Source of the DNA: Acidobacteriota bacterium
GTDB lineage: Bacteria > Acidobacteriota > Terriglobia > Acidiferrales > UBA7541
Direction of reading: 5' to 3'
Length of the DNA: 39,292 bases
Assembly: GCA_027307115.1 (NCBI GenBank)
Contig: DAHUXN010000038.1
Coordinates: forward strand, 1-39,292
The notes under the pieces were generated by a model. That model searched no databases, was not told the origin of the DNA, and worked only from the letters and a program-made list of their open reading frames with translations. The position numbers were made by a program, and so were the translations under genes. Shown piece after piece: positions 26,024 to 34,782 of this stretch; the stretch's first letter is position 1; every line of letters starts with the position of its first letter.

Positions 26024-26518
26024 ATGCGCAAAACAATTGCAATTCTTTCGATTCTGGCGCTTTTCGGGATCTCCGGCGGGGCGCAACAAACGGACAAAAC
26101 CGCGCAGCAGGCCGCAAAGCCCGCGGCACAGGCGGGAAAAGCTGCTTCGACACCGGTCCCGTTTGTGATTCCTCCGGAGGTGGCAAAAGAGCCGAACCCG
26201 GTGAAACCGACCGCTGCGTCGATCGCCGAAGGAAAGCAGATGTACGGCTACGACTGCGCGATGTGCCACGGCGCGAACGGCAACGGTAAAGGCGACTTGG
26301 CCGCGGACATGAAATTAACGCTGAAGGATTTTCGCGATGCGGCGACCTTGAAGGATATGACCGACGGCGAAATGTTCTACATCATCCAGAAAGGCAAAGG
26401 CGACATGCCCAGCGAGGGCGACCGCCAGAAACCGGACGGAATCTGGAACATGGTCAACTACATTCGATCCCTTTCGAAGAAAGCGCAGCCAGCGGCAAAG
26501 GTCAAGCTGGCGGGTTAA
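26024..26518 (+). CDS. Exported class I cytochrome c
   Basis: A 164-residue protein with a Sec-type signal peptide (about 1-20), an Ala/Gln/Lys/Pro-rich linker (20-60) and one cytochrome c domain. Heme attachment is CAMCH (Cys78, Cys81, His82), and Met128 in GDMPSEGDR is the likely second iron ligand. The KPDGIWNMVNYIRSL helix closes the fold. It should be a periplasmic or membrane-associated electron carrier; the partner oxidase is not in the window. AGGAG lies seven bases before the ATG. It converges on rplQ across a repeat-filled gap. Confidence 0.9.
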   Translation: MRKTIAILSILALFGISGGAQQTDKTAQQAAKPAAQAGKAASTPVPFVIPPEVAKEPNPVKPTAASIAEGKQMYGYDCAMCHGANGNGKGDLAADMKLTLKDFRDAATLKDMTDGEMFYIIQKGKGDMPSEGDRQKPDGIWNMVNYIRSLSKKAQPAAKVKLAG

Positions 26519-26542
26519 GAGTTTGTTGTAAGAGGCCCCACG

Positions 26543-26663
26543 TTGTCATTCGCATGGGCCATTGTCCGGCGCGCGACGGGCGCCCGCAGTTTGCAGAAAC
26601 TCAGAACGAATGCAGAATCCCTGTCTGCGGCAGGCACGTCGCAGTCACTCCTCGAAATGACAA
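26543..26663. repeat. MITE-like composite repeat with imperfect terminal inverted repeats (family C copy 2)
   Basis: TTGTCATTCG at 26543-26552 is matched in inverted orientation by CGAAATGACAA at 26653-26663 (one extra A). The right end resembles the CTCGGAATGACA end of the family C repeats at 30149 and 35208. Inside are a CGGGCGCCCG palindrome (26577-26586) and GTCTGCGGCAGGC (26623-26635), which recurs at 28442. No open frame for a transposase exists in its 121 bases. Confidence 0.45.
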
Positions 26664-26686
26664 ATAGACTCTCACGTTAAAAGGCG

Positions 26687-26708
26687 CACAGGCTAAAGCC
26701 TGTGCCAC
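26687..26708. repeat. Interspersed palindromic repeat, family A copy 2
   Basis: CACAGGCT-AA-AGCCTGTG followed by CCAC. It lies just beyond the rplQ stop in the convergent gap, so its hairpin could also serve as a transcript end for the ribosomal operon. No T-run follows on either strand. Confidence 0.75.
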
Positions 26709-26724
26709 AACTGCGCTGCCAGCG

Positions 26725-27159
26725 CTAAGCGGATGCTTTTGCTTCGGGTTCGGGGACTTCCTGAGGCTTTTCCTTCTTGGTTTTCTTTTCTTTCTTCTTC
26801 AGCTCGGAGCCGATGAGTTCGAGGATCGCGAGTTCGGCGCCGTCGCCGATGCGCCAGCCGACGCGGATGATGCGCGTGTAGCCGCCGGGACGGTCGGAAA
26901 AGCGCGGCGCGATCACCGCGAAGAGTTTTTTGGTTGCGTCGGTGGTTTGGAGAAATGCGGCGGCCTGGCGGCGCGCGTGAAGCGTGTCGCGCTTGCCGAG
27001 CGTGATCATTTGCTCGACGAGCGGACGCGCCGCACGCGCACGAGCGATGGTGGTGGTGATGCGTTCGCGCTCGATGACGTTCGTCACCAAGTTGCGCAAC
27101 ACCGCCCGGCGGTGCGCTGGCTGCTTCCCGAGTTTGCTTCCTGATACGAGGTGTCGCAT
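26725..27159 (-). CDS. rplQ: 50S ribosomal protein L17
   Basis: Large-subunit protein near the peptide exit tunnel and last gene of the ribosomal cluster. The start MRHLVSGSKLGKQPAHRRAVLRNLVTNVI is diagnostic. The core ends near residue 118; the remaining 26 residues are Lys/Glu/Pro-rich (KKKEKKTKKEKPQEVPEPEA) and make it longer (144) than many L17 proteins. An AAGGAA nine bases upstream is a fair ribosome binding site. The 179-base gap to rpoA is unusually wide for this pair. Confidence 0.97.
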   Translation of the reverse strand: MRHLVSGSKLGKQPAHRRAVLRNLVTNVIERERITTTIARARAARPLVEQMITLGKRDTLHARRQAAAFLQTTDATKKLFAVIAPRFSDRPGGYTRIIRVGWRIGDGAELAILELIGSELKKKEKKTKKEKPQEVPEPEAKASA

Positions 27160-27242
27160 GTTCGTCGATTCCTTAACAGATTACAGACGATTTAATTTTT
27201 TGTGCCCTACGGGTTAAACGCAAACTATTTTTGCACCACAAC

Positions 27243-27280
27243 CTCATGTCAGCCAGCCAAAAACGCTGGCGGGACATGAG
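27243..27280. repeat. Long hairpin in the rpoA-rplQ gap
   Basis: CTCATGTC/GACATGAG (8 bp) and GCCAGC/GCTGGC (6 bp) form a two-part stem around a 7-base loop (caaaaac), with A opposite GG as internal loop. There is no T-run after it in the direction of transcription. It could be an RNA-processing or regulatory hairpin between rpoA and rplQ, or another interspersed repeat. Confidence 0.55.
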
Positions 27281-27338
27281 CTACAAAGGCAAGGCGGCGT
27301 TGCCGAGAAAAAATCCCTTTAAGCTCACACAAAAAATA

Positions 27339-28367
27339 CTAGAAGGTTGTGGTCTCTTCCGGCGCCGGAGGAGCTGTTTGGCTCGGCAGCGGCGGCCAGA
27401 TGATGCGGCCGTGCTCGTCGAACTTCATGCCGAGTGAAAGCCCCATCTTGACGAGAATGTCTTTGATCTCGTTGAGCGACTTGCGACCGAAATTCTTGGT
27501 CTTGAGCATCTCGCCTTCGGTCTTTTGCACCAGCTCGCGAAGGCTCTGAATGTTCGCATTCTTCAGGCAATTGTAAGAGCGCACGGAAAGCTCGAGCTCC
27601 TCGACCGAGCGGTCCAAATGCTCGAGGCGCGGATCGGCAAAATTCTCGACGACTTCTTCCGGCAACTCAGGCTGCTCTTCGAAATTGATGAAGATGCTCA
27701 TGTGGTCCTTGATGAGCTTGGACGCAAGGCCGATGGAATCCTGCGGCGTGATGGCGCCGTTGGTCCAGATTTCGAGAGACAGCTTCTCGTAATCGGTCAT
27801 TTGACCGAGGCGAGCGGCTTCGACGGCGTAATTCACCTTGCGCACAGGCGAGTGAACGGAGTCGATGGGAATGTAACCAATCGGCAGGTCCTCGTCGAAA
27901 TTGCGATCGGCAGCGACGTAACCCCGGCCATTCTTGACGCGGATTTCCATCTCGAACTTTCCACCTTCGCTGACCGTGGCGAGATAAACGTTCTTGTCGA
28001 GCACCGCCAGATCGGCGTCCTCTTCGATTTTCGCGGAAGTCACTGGGCCAGGCGTATCGACGACAAACGTAATTGTCTTGGGCTGATCGGAATTCAATTT
28101 CAGCGGCACCTGCTTCAGATTCAGGATGATGTCGGTGGCGTCTTCGACCACGCCGGGAATCGGTGAAAATTCATGCAGCACGCCTTCGATTTTCACCGCC
28201 GTAATGGCCGCACCTTCGATGGAACTCAACAGCGCGCGGCGCAGCGAGTTGCCCACCGTGGTTCCCCAGCCGCGCTCAAATGGCTGCGCGGAGAATTTTC
28301 CGTACTTGTCGGTCAGTGATTCGAGTTCTGCCGCCAGCCGCTTCGGTTTCTGAAAGCCCTTCCACAT
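27339..28367 (-). CDS. rpoA: DNA-directed RNA polymerase subunit alpha
   Basis: Assembly platform of RNA polymerase. The N-terminal dimerisation domain (about 1-230) includes [18 protein letters not shown]. The C-terminal domain (about 250-320) has the helix-hairpin-helix region [23 protein letters not shown] and [12 protein letters not shown], which contacts DNA and activators. I set the start at the ATG of [11 protein letters not shown] because AGGAGG lies seven bases upstream; 18 further in-frame codons upstream are not needed. The end is a short Pro/Thr-rich tail. It sits between rpsD and rplQ as in the classic alpha operon. Confidence 0.98.
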   Translation of the reverse strand: MWKGFQKPKRLAAELESLTDKYGKFSAQPFERGWGTTVGNSLRRALLSSIEGAAITAVKIEGVLHEFSPIPGVVEDATDIILNLKQVPLKLNSDQPKTITFVVDTPGPVTSAKIEEDADLAVLDKNVYLATVSEGGKFEMEIRVKNGRGYVAADRNFDEDLPIGYIPIDSVHSPVRKVNYAVEAARLGQMTDYEKLSLEIWTNGAITPQDSIGLASKLIKDHMSIFINFEEQPELPEEVVENFADPRLEHLDRSVEELELSVRSYNCLKNANIQSLRELVQKTEGEMLKTKNFGRKSLNEIKDILVKMGLSLGMKFDEHGRIIWPPLPSQTAPPAPEETTTF

Positions 28368-28381
28368 TATTTTTTCCTCCT

Positions 28382-28398
28382 GCCCGCGATATGCGGGC
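28382..28398 (-). promoter_or_regulatory. Hairpin directly upstream of the rpoA ribosome binding site
   Basis: GCCCGC and GCGGGC pair over a 5-base loop (a perfect 6-bp stem). In the message it ends immediately before the AGGAGG of rpoA. It could tune rpoA translation, but nothing shows that directly. Confidence 0.35.
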
Positions 28399-28441
28399 CC
28401 CCCTGCAAAAAAACTGATCAAACCCGCACCGGCTGAAGGCC

Positions 28442-28454
28442 GTCTGCGGCAGGC
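28442..28454. repeat. Short repeat shared with the rplQ-cytochrome gap
   Basis: GTCTGCGGCAGGC is identical to 26623-26635. It lies next to repeat A copy 3 and to a GC-rich CACCGGCTGAAGGCC stretch that looks like a decayed A copy. Confidence 0.45.
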
Positions 28455-28485
28455 CCGCCAGTGTCGGACTACTTCGTGAAACTTC

Positions 28486-28507
28486 CACAGGCTGAAGCCT
28501 GTGCCAC
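28486..28507. repeat. Interspersed palindromic repeat, family A copy 3, inside the alpha operon
   Basis: CACAGGCT-GA-AGCCTGTG followed by CCAC, only eight bases past the rpsD stop and before rpoA. It is identical over 22 bases to the copy at 16477. Confidence 0.75.
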
Positions 28508-28514
28508 TGCCACA

Positions 28515-29147
28515 CTACTTCGAATAGAGTTCGACGATGAGCTGCTCGTTCAACGCCGGCGTTTGGACGTCTTCGCGGCGCGGCATGGCGTTCACGCGCG
28601 CCTTGAAATTTTCACGGTCGATTTGCAGCCACGGAGCGGCGTTCTGGTTCTGCGCCAGATTGCGTGCTTCGAGCACCATGGCGTTCTGGTGCATCTTTTC
28701 CTTCATGGCCACTTCGTCGCCGATCTTCACCATGTAATTCGGGATGTTTACCTTGCGGCCGCTGACGCGCACGTGACCGTGCGTGACCAACTGGCGCGCC
28801 TGCGAACGCGAACTGGCGAGGCCCGCACGATACACAACGTTGTCCAAGCGGCGCTCGAGCATAATCATCAGGTTCGACCCCGTGGGTCCCTGCGCGCGTG
28901 CTGCTTTGGCGTAATAGTGACGGAATTGCTTTTCGAGCAAACCGTAGGTGCGCTTCATTCGTTGCTTTTCGCGCAACTGCACGCCGTAACCGACCATTTT
29001 TGGCCGGCGCGCCTGCCCGTGTTGTCCGGGCGGGAAATTGCGTTTCTCGATGGCGCATTTTTCCGTAAAACACCGGAGGCCCTTAAGGAAGAGTTTCATC
29101 CCTTCCCTGCGGCACAGCCGGCAAACTGCTTCACGATGTCTTGCCAA
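28515..29147 (-). CDS. rpsD: 30S ribosomal protein S4
   Basis: Primary 16S rRNA-binding protein that starts assembly of the 30S body. The N-terminus has four cysteines (9, 12, 26, 31), the zinc-binding form of S4. The S4 RNA-binding domain (RLDNVVYRAGLASSRSQARQLVTHGHVRVSG) lies at about 100-160. Length 210 is normal. The initiator is TTG at 29147, fixed by homology (MARHREAVCRLCRRE) and by AGGAG eight bases upstream. In other bacteria S4 represses its own operon; no such site is recognisable here. Confidence 0.97.
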   Translation of the reverse strand: MARHREAVCRLCRREGMKLFLKGLRCFTEKCAIEKRNFPPGQHGQARRPKMVGYGVQLREKQRMKRTYGLLEKQFRHYYAKAARAQGPTGSNLMIMLERRLDNVVYRAGLASSRSQARQLVTHGHVRVSGRKVNIPNYMVKIGDEVAMKEKMHQNAMVLEARNLAQNQNAAPWLQIDRENFKARVNAMPRREDVQTPALNEQLIVELYSK

Positions 29148-29207
29148 TTGCCCTTCTCCTTTTACCGCTACCTGTCATTGCTGCACGCTGCCAAAACGGA
29201 ACAAAGA

Positions 29208-29660
<453 letters not shown>

Positions 29661-29692
29661 GAGTCTTCTTCTCCTTCGCTCCTAAACCAGAA

Positions 29693-30079
29693 TTACTTGC
29701 GGGCCGCGACTTTCTTCTTCGCCGCGACAGCGCCCTTGCGCGGACCCTTACGCGTGCGAGCATTCGTGTGCGTGCGCTGGCCGCGCACCGGCAGATTGCG
29801 GCGGTGGCGCAGGCCGCGATAGCACTGAATTTCGATCAGCCGCCGGATGTTCATCTGCATCTCTTTGCGGAGATCGCCCTCGACGCGGCCTTCGGATTCG
29901 ATGGCCTGGCGAACATGATTGATTTCGTCCTCGCTGAGGTCCTTGATTTTCTTGAAGTGGTCCACTTTGGCCTTGGCGCACAATTCCTGCGCGCGCGCCT
30001 GGCCGATGCCATAAATGGCGGTGAGACCCACCCAGAGACGTTTATTGGGCGCCAGTTCAACGCCCGCGATACGTGCCAT
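29693..30079 (-). CDS. rpsM: 30S ribosomal protein S13
   Basis: Head protein of the 30S subunit that contacts P-site tRNA and forms inter-subunit bridges. MARIAGVELAPNKRLWVGLTAIYGIG marks the N-terminus, and RGLRHRRNLPVRGQRTHTNARTRKGP the C-terminal basic region. The 128-residue length is normal. ATG is preceded by GGGAGG with a 7-base spacer. It is separated from rpmJ by about 118 bases that contain a family C repeat. Confidence 0.97.
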   Translation of the reverse strand: MARIAGVELAPNKRLWVGLTAIYGIGQARAQELCAKAKVDHFKKIKDLSEDEINHVRQAIESEGRVEGDLRKEMQMNIRRLIEIQCYRGLRHRRNLPVRGQRTHTNARTRKGPRKGAVAAKKKVAARK

Positions 30080-30148
30080 GTTGCTGCCTCCCTAAACGAT
30101 TACTCGAATACTTGTGCCGATCCGACGTTCCAAGTTCACAAGAGCAAA

Positions 30149-30183
30149 GCAGATTCCTCGTCGCGTGGCTCCTTGGAATGACA
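30149..30183. repeat. Interspersed repeat, family C copy 3, in the rpmJ-rpsM gap
   Basis: Begins GCAGATTCCTCGTCGC and ends GGAATGACA. It aligns almost base for base with 35208-35243, including the ATTCC/GGAAT arms. It lies inside the ribosomal operon. Confidence 0.65.
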
Positions 30184-30197
30184 CTCAAGGAGCATGT

Positions 30198-30311
30198 TTA
30201 GCCCTGACGCTGACGGTGCTTCGGATTGCTGCAAACCACGCGCACCACCCCGCGGCGGTGGACCACTTTGCACTTCATGCAAATTTTCTTGACCGACGCT
30301 CGCACTTTCAT
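30198..30311 (-). CDS. rpmJ: 50S ribosomal protein L36
   Basis: A 37-residue protein starting [17 protein letters not shown] and ending KHRQRQG. It is the smallest ribosomal protein and carries a zinc ribbon with Cys11, Cys14, Cys27 and His32, so it is the zinc-binding type. GGGAGA lies just before the ATG. It sits between infA and rpsM, the standard place, and is short enough to be missed by length cut-offs. Confidence 0.96.
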   Translation of the reverse strand: MKVRASVKKICMKCKVVHRRGVVRVVCSNPKHRQRQG

Positions 30312-30344
30312 TCTGTCTCCCTGCTATCTGCAAAAAGATTGCTG

Positions 30345-30611
30345 CTATTTGTAGCGGTAGACGATGCGGCCGCGCGTCAAATCGTAAGGCGAAAGCTCGA
30401 CCGCGACTTTGTCTCCCGGCAGAATACGAATGAAATTTTTCCGCATTTTTCCGGAAATATGCGCCAGGACCTGGTGTTTATTATTCTCCAGGGAAACGCG
30501 AAACATCGCGTTCGGCAGCGGCTCGATCACCGTGGCCATCACTTCGATGGCGTCTTCCTTCGGATTGCCCGAGTCGCCCTTCTTCTTATCGTCCTGCGGC
30601 CTTTTTGCCAT
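30345..30611 (-). CDS. infA: Translation initiation factor IF-1
   Basis: Binds the ribosomal A site during initiation. The OB-fold core is clear ([36 protein letters not shown], then [24 protein letters not shown]). It has 88 residues against the usual 72 because of a charged N-terminal extension ([16 protein letters not shown]). AGGAG lies three bases before the ATG. It sits between map and rpmJ, as in many spc-alpha clusters. Confidence 0.96.
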   Translation of the reverse strand: MAKRPQDDKKKGDSGNPKEDAIEVMATVIEPLPNAMFRVSLENNKHQVLAHISGKMRKNFIRILPGDKVAVELSPYDLTRGRIVYRYK

Positions 30612-30661
30612 GCGCTCCTGTTATACGAGCAACTAAATCGAATTTCTGTTTACGAATTCCT

Positions 30662-31435
30662 TTACCAGACCGGCCCAGAAGTCTCGCGCGGCCGCGTTAA
30701 AATCCACGGGCCGTTTTCCGTGACGGCCACTGTGTGCTCAAAATGCGCGGAGTCGCTGCCGTCCGCCGTTACCGCCGTCCACTTATCCTCGAGGACTTTG
30801 ACCGCCGGACCGCCCGTATTCACCATCGGCTCGATGGCCAGCACCATGCCGGTCTGCAACTTCGGCCCCTGCCCCGGCGCGCCGTAATTCGGCACTTGCA
30901 AGTCCTCGTGCATTTTCGTGCCGATCCCGTGGCCGACAAATTCGCGCACCACCGAAAGCCCGTTCTTTTCGGCCCATTGCTGCACGGCGGCCGAAATGTC
31001 CGTCAACCGATTGCCGGGCCGCACTTGATCGATGCCGCGTTCGAGGGCTTCACGCGTGACGCGCAGGAGTTTCTCGCGCGCCGGATCGACTTTCCCGACC
31101 GGGACAGTAAGAGCCGCGTCGCCGTAATATCCCTCGAGCTCGACGCCGAAATCCATCGACAAGATGTCGCCCTCTTTCACCACGCGCTTCCCTGAAGGAA
31201 TTCCGTGCACCACTTCCTGGTTGATGGAAGTGCACAGCGACTTCGGGTAGCCGTGATAGCCCTTGAACGCCGGACGCGCATGATGCCTGTGCGCGTACTC
31301 TTCGGCGAAGGCGTCGAGCTCCAGCGTCGAAACGCCGGGCCGGACCATCTTGCGCAATTCTGTGAGCGCGCCCCAGACGATGATGCCCGCGCGATGCATG
31401 GTGTCGAGCTCCGCAGCCGAGCGGCAGATGATCAC
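30662..31435 (-). CDS. map: Methionine aminopeptidase, type I
   Basis: Removes the N-terminal methionine after deformylation, so it acts downstream of Def in the same processing pathway. Metal ligands are visible in SMDFGVELEGYYGDAALTV (two Asp), GHGIGTKMHE (His), MVLAIEPMV (Glu) and FEHTVAVTENG (Glu). The 257-residue length is typical for the short type I enzyme without an N-terminal zinc finger. It starts with GTG, which overlaps the adk stop by four bases. Confidence 0.97.
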   Translation of the reverse strand: MIICRSAAELDTMHRAGIIVWGALTELRKMVRPGVSTLELDAFAEEYAHRHHARPAFKGYHGYPKSLCTSINQEVVHGIPSGKRVVKEGDILSMDFGVELEGYYGDAALTVPVGKVDPAREKLLRVTREALERGIDQVRPGNRLTDISAAVQQWAEKNGLSVVREFVGHGIGTKMHEDLQVPNYGAPGQGPKLQTGMVLAIEPMVNTGGPAVKVLEDKWTAVTADGSDSAHFEHTVAVTENGPWILTRPRETSGPVW

Positions 31436-32124
31436 GCCCGCCCCTTGGGCTGCCCCAGAACGCCAAACACCGAATCGGTAACGGCAGCCATGCCCGCCGC
31501 GGCATCGATTTCGTCCAGCATTCCCTGCGAGCGGTAATACTCGACCAGCGGCTTTGTTTGCCGGTTATACGCCGCCAAACGCTCGCGAACCACTTCCGCT
31601 CTATCGTCGTCGCGCTGAATCAATTCGCCGCCGTCGAGGTCGCAGCGTCCCTCGACCTTCGGCGGACGGTCGTAAACGTTGTAAATCTCGGAACAGACCC
31701 TGCACACCCGACGGCCCGCCAGACGGCGCATCAAAATGTCGTCCGCGACGCGAAAAAAAATCACAACGGGCGGCCCGAAATCCTGGCGTTCTAGAATCCG
31801 GTTCAACGCCTCCGCTTGCGCGAGGGTCCTCGGAAAACCATCGAAGACAAATCCATTCGCAGCATCGGGGCGCGCGATACGATCCTCGACCATGCGCAAA
31901 ATCAAATCATCGGGCACCAAATCGCCGCGCTCCATCACCGGCTTCGCAACGCGTCCAAGCTCCGTGCCCTTGCCGACGTTCTCGCGCAACATATCGCCGG
32001 TCGAGAGGTGCGGCACGCGAAGCTTTTCAGCAACCAGCTTCGCCTGCGTGCCCTTGCCCGCACCGGGCGGCCCAAGAAAGATCACGGCGCGCGCCAGCAC
32101 CTTTTTGGCGTCGAGGGGCGCCAC
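31432..32124 (-). CDS. adk: Adenylate kinase
   Basis: Interconverts ATP plus AMP and two ADP. The P-loop GPPGAGKGT is at 18-26, the AMP-binding STGDMLR at 41-47 and DGFPRT at 95-100. The LID domain has Cys141, Cys144, Cys161 and Asp164, the zinc-binding version found in many non-enteric bacteria. The start is GTG at 32124, two bases after the secY stop, giving about 12 extra residues before the usual first strand; no good ATG lies nearer. It sits in secY-adk-map order, as is common. Confidence 0.97.
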   Translation of the reverse strand: MAPLDAKKVLARAVIFLGPPGAGKGTQAKLVAEKLRVPHLSTGDMLRENVGKGTELGRVAKPVMERGDLVPDDLILRMVEDRIARPDAANGFVFDGFPRTLAQAEALNRILERQDFGPPVVIFFRVADDILMRRLAGRRVCRVCSEIYNVYDRPPKVEGRCDLDGGELIQRDDDRAEVVRERLAAYNRQTKPLVEYYRSQGMLDEIDAAAGMAAVTDSVFGVLGQPKGRA

Positions 32125-32126
32125 GC

Positions 32127-33533
32127 TTAGACACCCCGGCCCCGCAAACGGCCGCGGCGCGTGAATCCTTCGTAGTTCCGCATCACGAGCTGCGCCTCGA
32201 GCTGTTGCACGGTATCCATGGCCACGCCCACGACGATCAGCAGCGATGTGCCGCCGAAATAGAAATTGACGTTCAAGCCCTCAAGAACGAAGCGCCAGAA
32301 GTGCTCGTCAATCCAGCCGCCGACAATCGGCAAATGCTGCAGGTGGATGCCGGAGATCATCCATTCCGGCAGGACGCAAACGACGGCCAGATAAAGGCCG
32401 CCGACGAATGTGAGCCGCGTCAGCACGCGATTGATATGTTCGGAAGTATTGCGGCCGGGGCGAATGCCCGGAATGAAGCCGCCATACTTGCGCATGTTGT
32501 CGGCAAGATCCGTGGGATTGAAAATGATTCCCACGTAGAAAAATGCGAAAAAGATGATGAGCAAAACGTAAGTAAGAGTATAGAGCGGCTCGCCCCAGGC
32601 GAATGTCCGCGCAAAATTCTGAAAGAAAGGCGAGCGGTTGGCAAAGACAAGCGCGAGCGTCTGCGGGAACGTGAGCAGCGAGCTGGCGAAAATCGGCGGG
32701 ATCACGCCGCCCGAATTCACACGCAGCGGCAGATAGGTCATTTGGCCGCCCATGACTTTGCGTCCCATGACGCGCTTGGCGTATTGCACCGGAATGCGAC
32801 GCTGGCCGCGTTCGACGAACACGATGAAGGCCACCACGGCCACCATCAAAATCAGAATGGCCAATAGGGCGACGGGCCCAAGCGCTCCCCATTGTCCGCC
32901 GGTGCCGGCCATGATCCACAAATCCCTGACCGCGCGCGGAAGGCCAACCACGATGCCGGCGAAAATGATCAGGGACATACCGTTGCCGATGCCGCGATCG
33001 CTGATCTGTTCGCCCAGCCACATAATGAACGCCGAACCGGTGGTGAGGGTCAAAATCGTCATCAGCACAAAGCGGATGCCCGGGTTATATACCAGCTGTT
33101 GACCGGCCAAATTCTGATGCTGAAGCGCCATGGCGATCGCCAGGGACTGGAAGATGCTCAGGATAATCGTCAAGTAGCGCGTGTACTGCGTGATTTTCTT
33201 GCGGCCGAGGTCGCCCTCTTTTTTCAATCGCTCCAAATACGGCCACACGACCACCATCAACTCCAGGATGATGGACGCGGTGATGTACGGCATGATGCCC
33301 AGCGCGAAAATCGACAAGCGGCGCAGGTTGCCGCCGCTGAAAAGGTCAACGATGCCGAGAACGGAATTGCGGTTCTGCTGGAACAGTTGCAAGAGCAGCG
33401 CGCTATTGATTCCCGGCGTGGTGATGAACGCGCCCAGGCGGTAAATCGCCAGAATCATCAGCGTGAAGAGACACCTGTTGCGCAGGTCCGGAGTGAAGAT
33501 GATATTCCGAAAAGCCTCGATCAACTTTCTCAT
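32127..33533 (-). CDS. secY: Preprotein translocase subunit SecY
   Basis: Channel subunit of the Sec translocon, with ten predicted membrane helices. The start RKLIEAFRNIIFTPDLRNRCLFTLMILAIYRLGAFI contains the SecY N-terminal pattern, GERGIGNG appears as SDRGIGNGMSLIIFAGIV, and the cytoplasmic loop QRRIPVQYAKRV is present. It has 468 residues, slightly longer than the E. coli protein (443). Its ATG overlaps the rplO stop (ATGA), so it is translationally coupled. Confidence 0.98.
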   Translation of the reverse strand: MRKLIEAFRNIIFTPDLRNRCLFTLMILAIYRLGAFITTPGINSALLLQLFQQNRNSVLGIVDLFSGGNLRRLSIFALGIMPYITASIILELMVVVWPYLERLKKEGDLGRKKITQYTRYLTIILSIFQSLAIAMALQHQNLAGQQLVYNPGIRFVLMTILTLTTGSAFIMWLGEQISDRGIGNGMSLIIFAGIVVGLPRAVRDLWIMAGTGGQWGALGPVALLAILILMVAVVAFIVFVERGQRRIPVQYAKRVMGRKVMGGQMTYLPLRVNSGGVIPPIFASSLLTFPQTLALVFANRSPFFQNFARTFAWGEPLYTLTYVLLIIFFAFFYVGIIFNPTDLADNMRKYGGFIPGIRPGRNTSEHINRVLTRLTFVGGLYLAVVCVLPEWMISGIHLQHLPIVGGWIDEHFWRFVLEGLNVNFYFGGTSLLIVVGVAMDTVQQLEAQLVMRNYEGFTRRGRLRGRGV

Positions 33534-33979
33534 TGCAAAACTTCGACCTTACCCCCGGCGGCGGTGATTTTCTCCTGCGCCGAACGGCTGAATTTGTGCG
33601 CGTGAACCGTCAGCGCGATTTTCAGTTCGCCATCACCCAGAATCTTGATGCCGTCATGACGAACATGAATTATCCCGCGGCCTTCGAGCTCATCCGGCGT
33701 CACGGTCTCGCCCGCGGAGAACACGTTCAGCGACTCGACGTTCACGATGGCGTAGCGCGTGGACGACGGATTATGGAAACCGTGCTTCGGGATGCGGCGA
33801 TGCATGGGCATCTGGCCGCCCTCAAAACCAGGGCGGCGTGAATAGCCGCGACGAGACTGCTGGCCCTTGTTGCCGGCGCCAGACGTCTTGCCGAGCTTCG
33901 AGCCCATGCCGCGGCCGACGCGAACCTTGCGGTGACGCGAGCCACGCGGCGGTTTCAGATTGGATAGTTTCACGCTCAT
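33530..33979 (-). CDS. rplO: 50S ribosomal protein L15
   Basis: Late-assembling large-subunit protein. The N-terminus has the family's Gly/Arg/Lys-rich segment (LKPPRGSRHRKVRVGRGMGS, GKTSGAGNKGQQSR), followed by FEGGQMPMHRRIPKHGF and a C-terminal globular part. The 149 residues are normal. It is 12 bases after rpmD and overlaps secY. Confidence 0.97.
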   Translation of the reverse strand: MSVKLSNLKPPRGSRHRKVRVGRGMGSKLGKTSGAGNKGQQSRRGYSRRPGFEGGQMPMHRRIPKHGFHNPSSTRYAIVNVESLNVFSAGETVTPDELEGRGIIHVRHDGIKILGDGELKIALTVHAHKFSRSAQEKITAAGGKVEVLQ

Positions 33980-33991
33980 GATGTCGCCCCG

Positions 33992-34222
33992 TTAGGCTGC
34001 GTTCGCGCCTTTCTTCGTGTCTTCTTTCTCAGGCTCGATCCTCACCAGATGGTGTACGCGCGCGATCATTCCGCGGGTGGATGGCGTGTCATCGAGCTCG
34101 ACGAGCTGATTCATCCGCCGAAAGCCCATCCCGCGAATCGTCTGGCGCATGCTGCGCGGGCAGCCAATAAAACTGACCACCCAGCGAATTTTCAGCTTTC
34201 CCGACTTTTTTTTCGTGGCCAT
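33992..34222 (-). CDS. rpmD: 50S ribosomal protein L30
   Basis: Small large-subunit protein. KIRWVVSFIGCPRSMRQTIRGMGFRRMNQLVELDDTPSTRGMIARVHHLV is the L30 fold with its typical G-x-x-x-x-x-R-x-T-x-x-x-G pattern. At 76 residues it is longer than the usual 58-62, with a Lys-rich N-terminus and a Lys/Glu tail. It lies 18 bases after rpsE. Confidence 0.95.
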   Translation of the reverse strand: MATKKKSGKLKIRWVVSFIGCPRSMRQTIRGMGFRRMNQLVELDDTPSTRGMIARVHHLVRIEPEKEDTKKGANAA

Positions 34223-34240
34223 ATTCGTTTTTTCAAACCG

Positions 34241-34777
34241 TTACGCGGTCACCGGCTCGGCCGTTTTGCCGCGTTCTTCGTTGACCTTGGCGGCGTCCCG
34301 CAAATGCAGGAGCGCATCGAAGGTCGCTTTGATTACGTTATGCGGATTCGAAGTGCCGATCGACTTCGTGAGCACATTCTGAATTCCCGCCACTTCCATC
34401 ACAGCGCGCACAGGGCCCCCGGCGATTATGCCGGTGCCTTCCGGAGCGGGCTTCAAGAGCACCTGCCCCGAACCGTAACGCCCAAGAACCTGGTGCGGGA
34501 TGCTCGAGCCTTTCAAATGGAGCTTCACCATGTTCTTCTTGGCCTGCTCGATGGCTTTGCGAATCGCCATGGGAACTTCGCGCGCCTTACCCATGCCGAA
34601 CCCGGCATGGCCGTGCTGATCGCCGACCACCACGAGCGCGGAGAAGCTGAGGTTCTTGCCGCCTTTAACAACCTTGGTCACGCGATTAATGGAAACCACC
34701 TGATCCTTGACATTCGCCAGGTTGGTGTCGATGTGCCGGCGAATCGCGAGCGTATCTTTGAGCTCTTGTTTCGACAT
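34241..34777 (-). CDS. rpsE: 30S ribosomal protein S5
   Basis: Body protein of the 30S subunit important for decoding fidelity. The S5 RNA-binding domain ([29 protein letters not shown]) and the C-terminal domain ([31 protein letters not shown]) are intact. The 178-residue length is normal. It starts five bases after the rplR stop. Confidence 0.97.
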   Translation of the reverse strand: MSKQELKDTLAIRRHIDTNLANVKDQVVSINRVTKVVKGGKNLSFSALVVVGDQHGHAGFGMGKAREVPMAIRKAIEQAKKNMVKLHLKGSSIPHQVLGRYGSGQVLLKPAPEGTGIIAGGPVRAVMEVAGIQNVLTKSIGTSNPHNVIKATFDALLHLRDAAKVNEERGKTAEPVTA

Positions 34778-34782
34778 AAGCG

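Noticed and set aside
30734-33605. Long plus-strand open frames opposite map, adk and secY (including one of 437 codons at 31554-32867)
   Set aside because: They lie wholly antisense to well-recognised essential genes, and their Arg/His/Gln-rich composition is typical of shadow frames.
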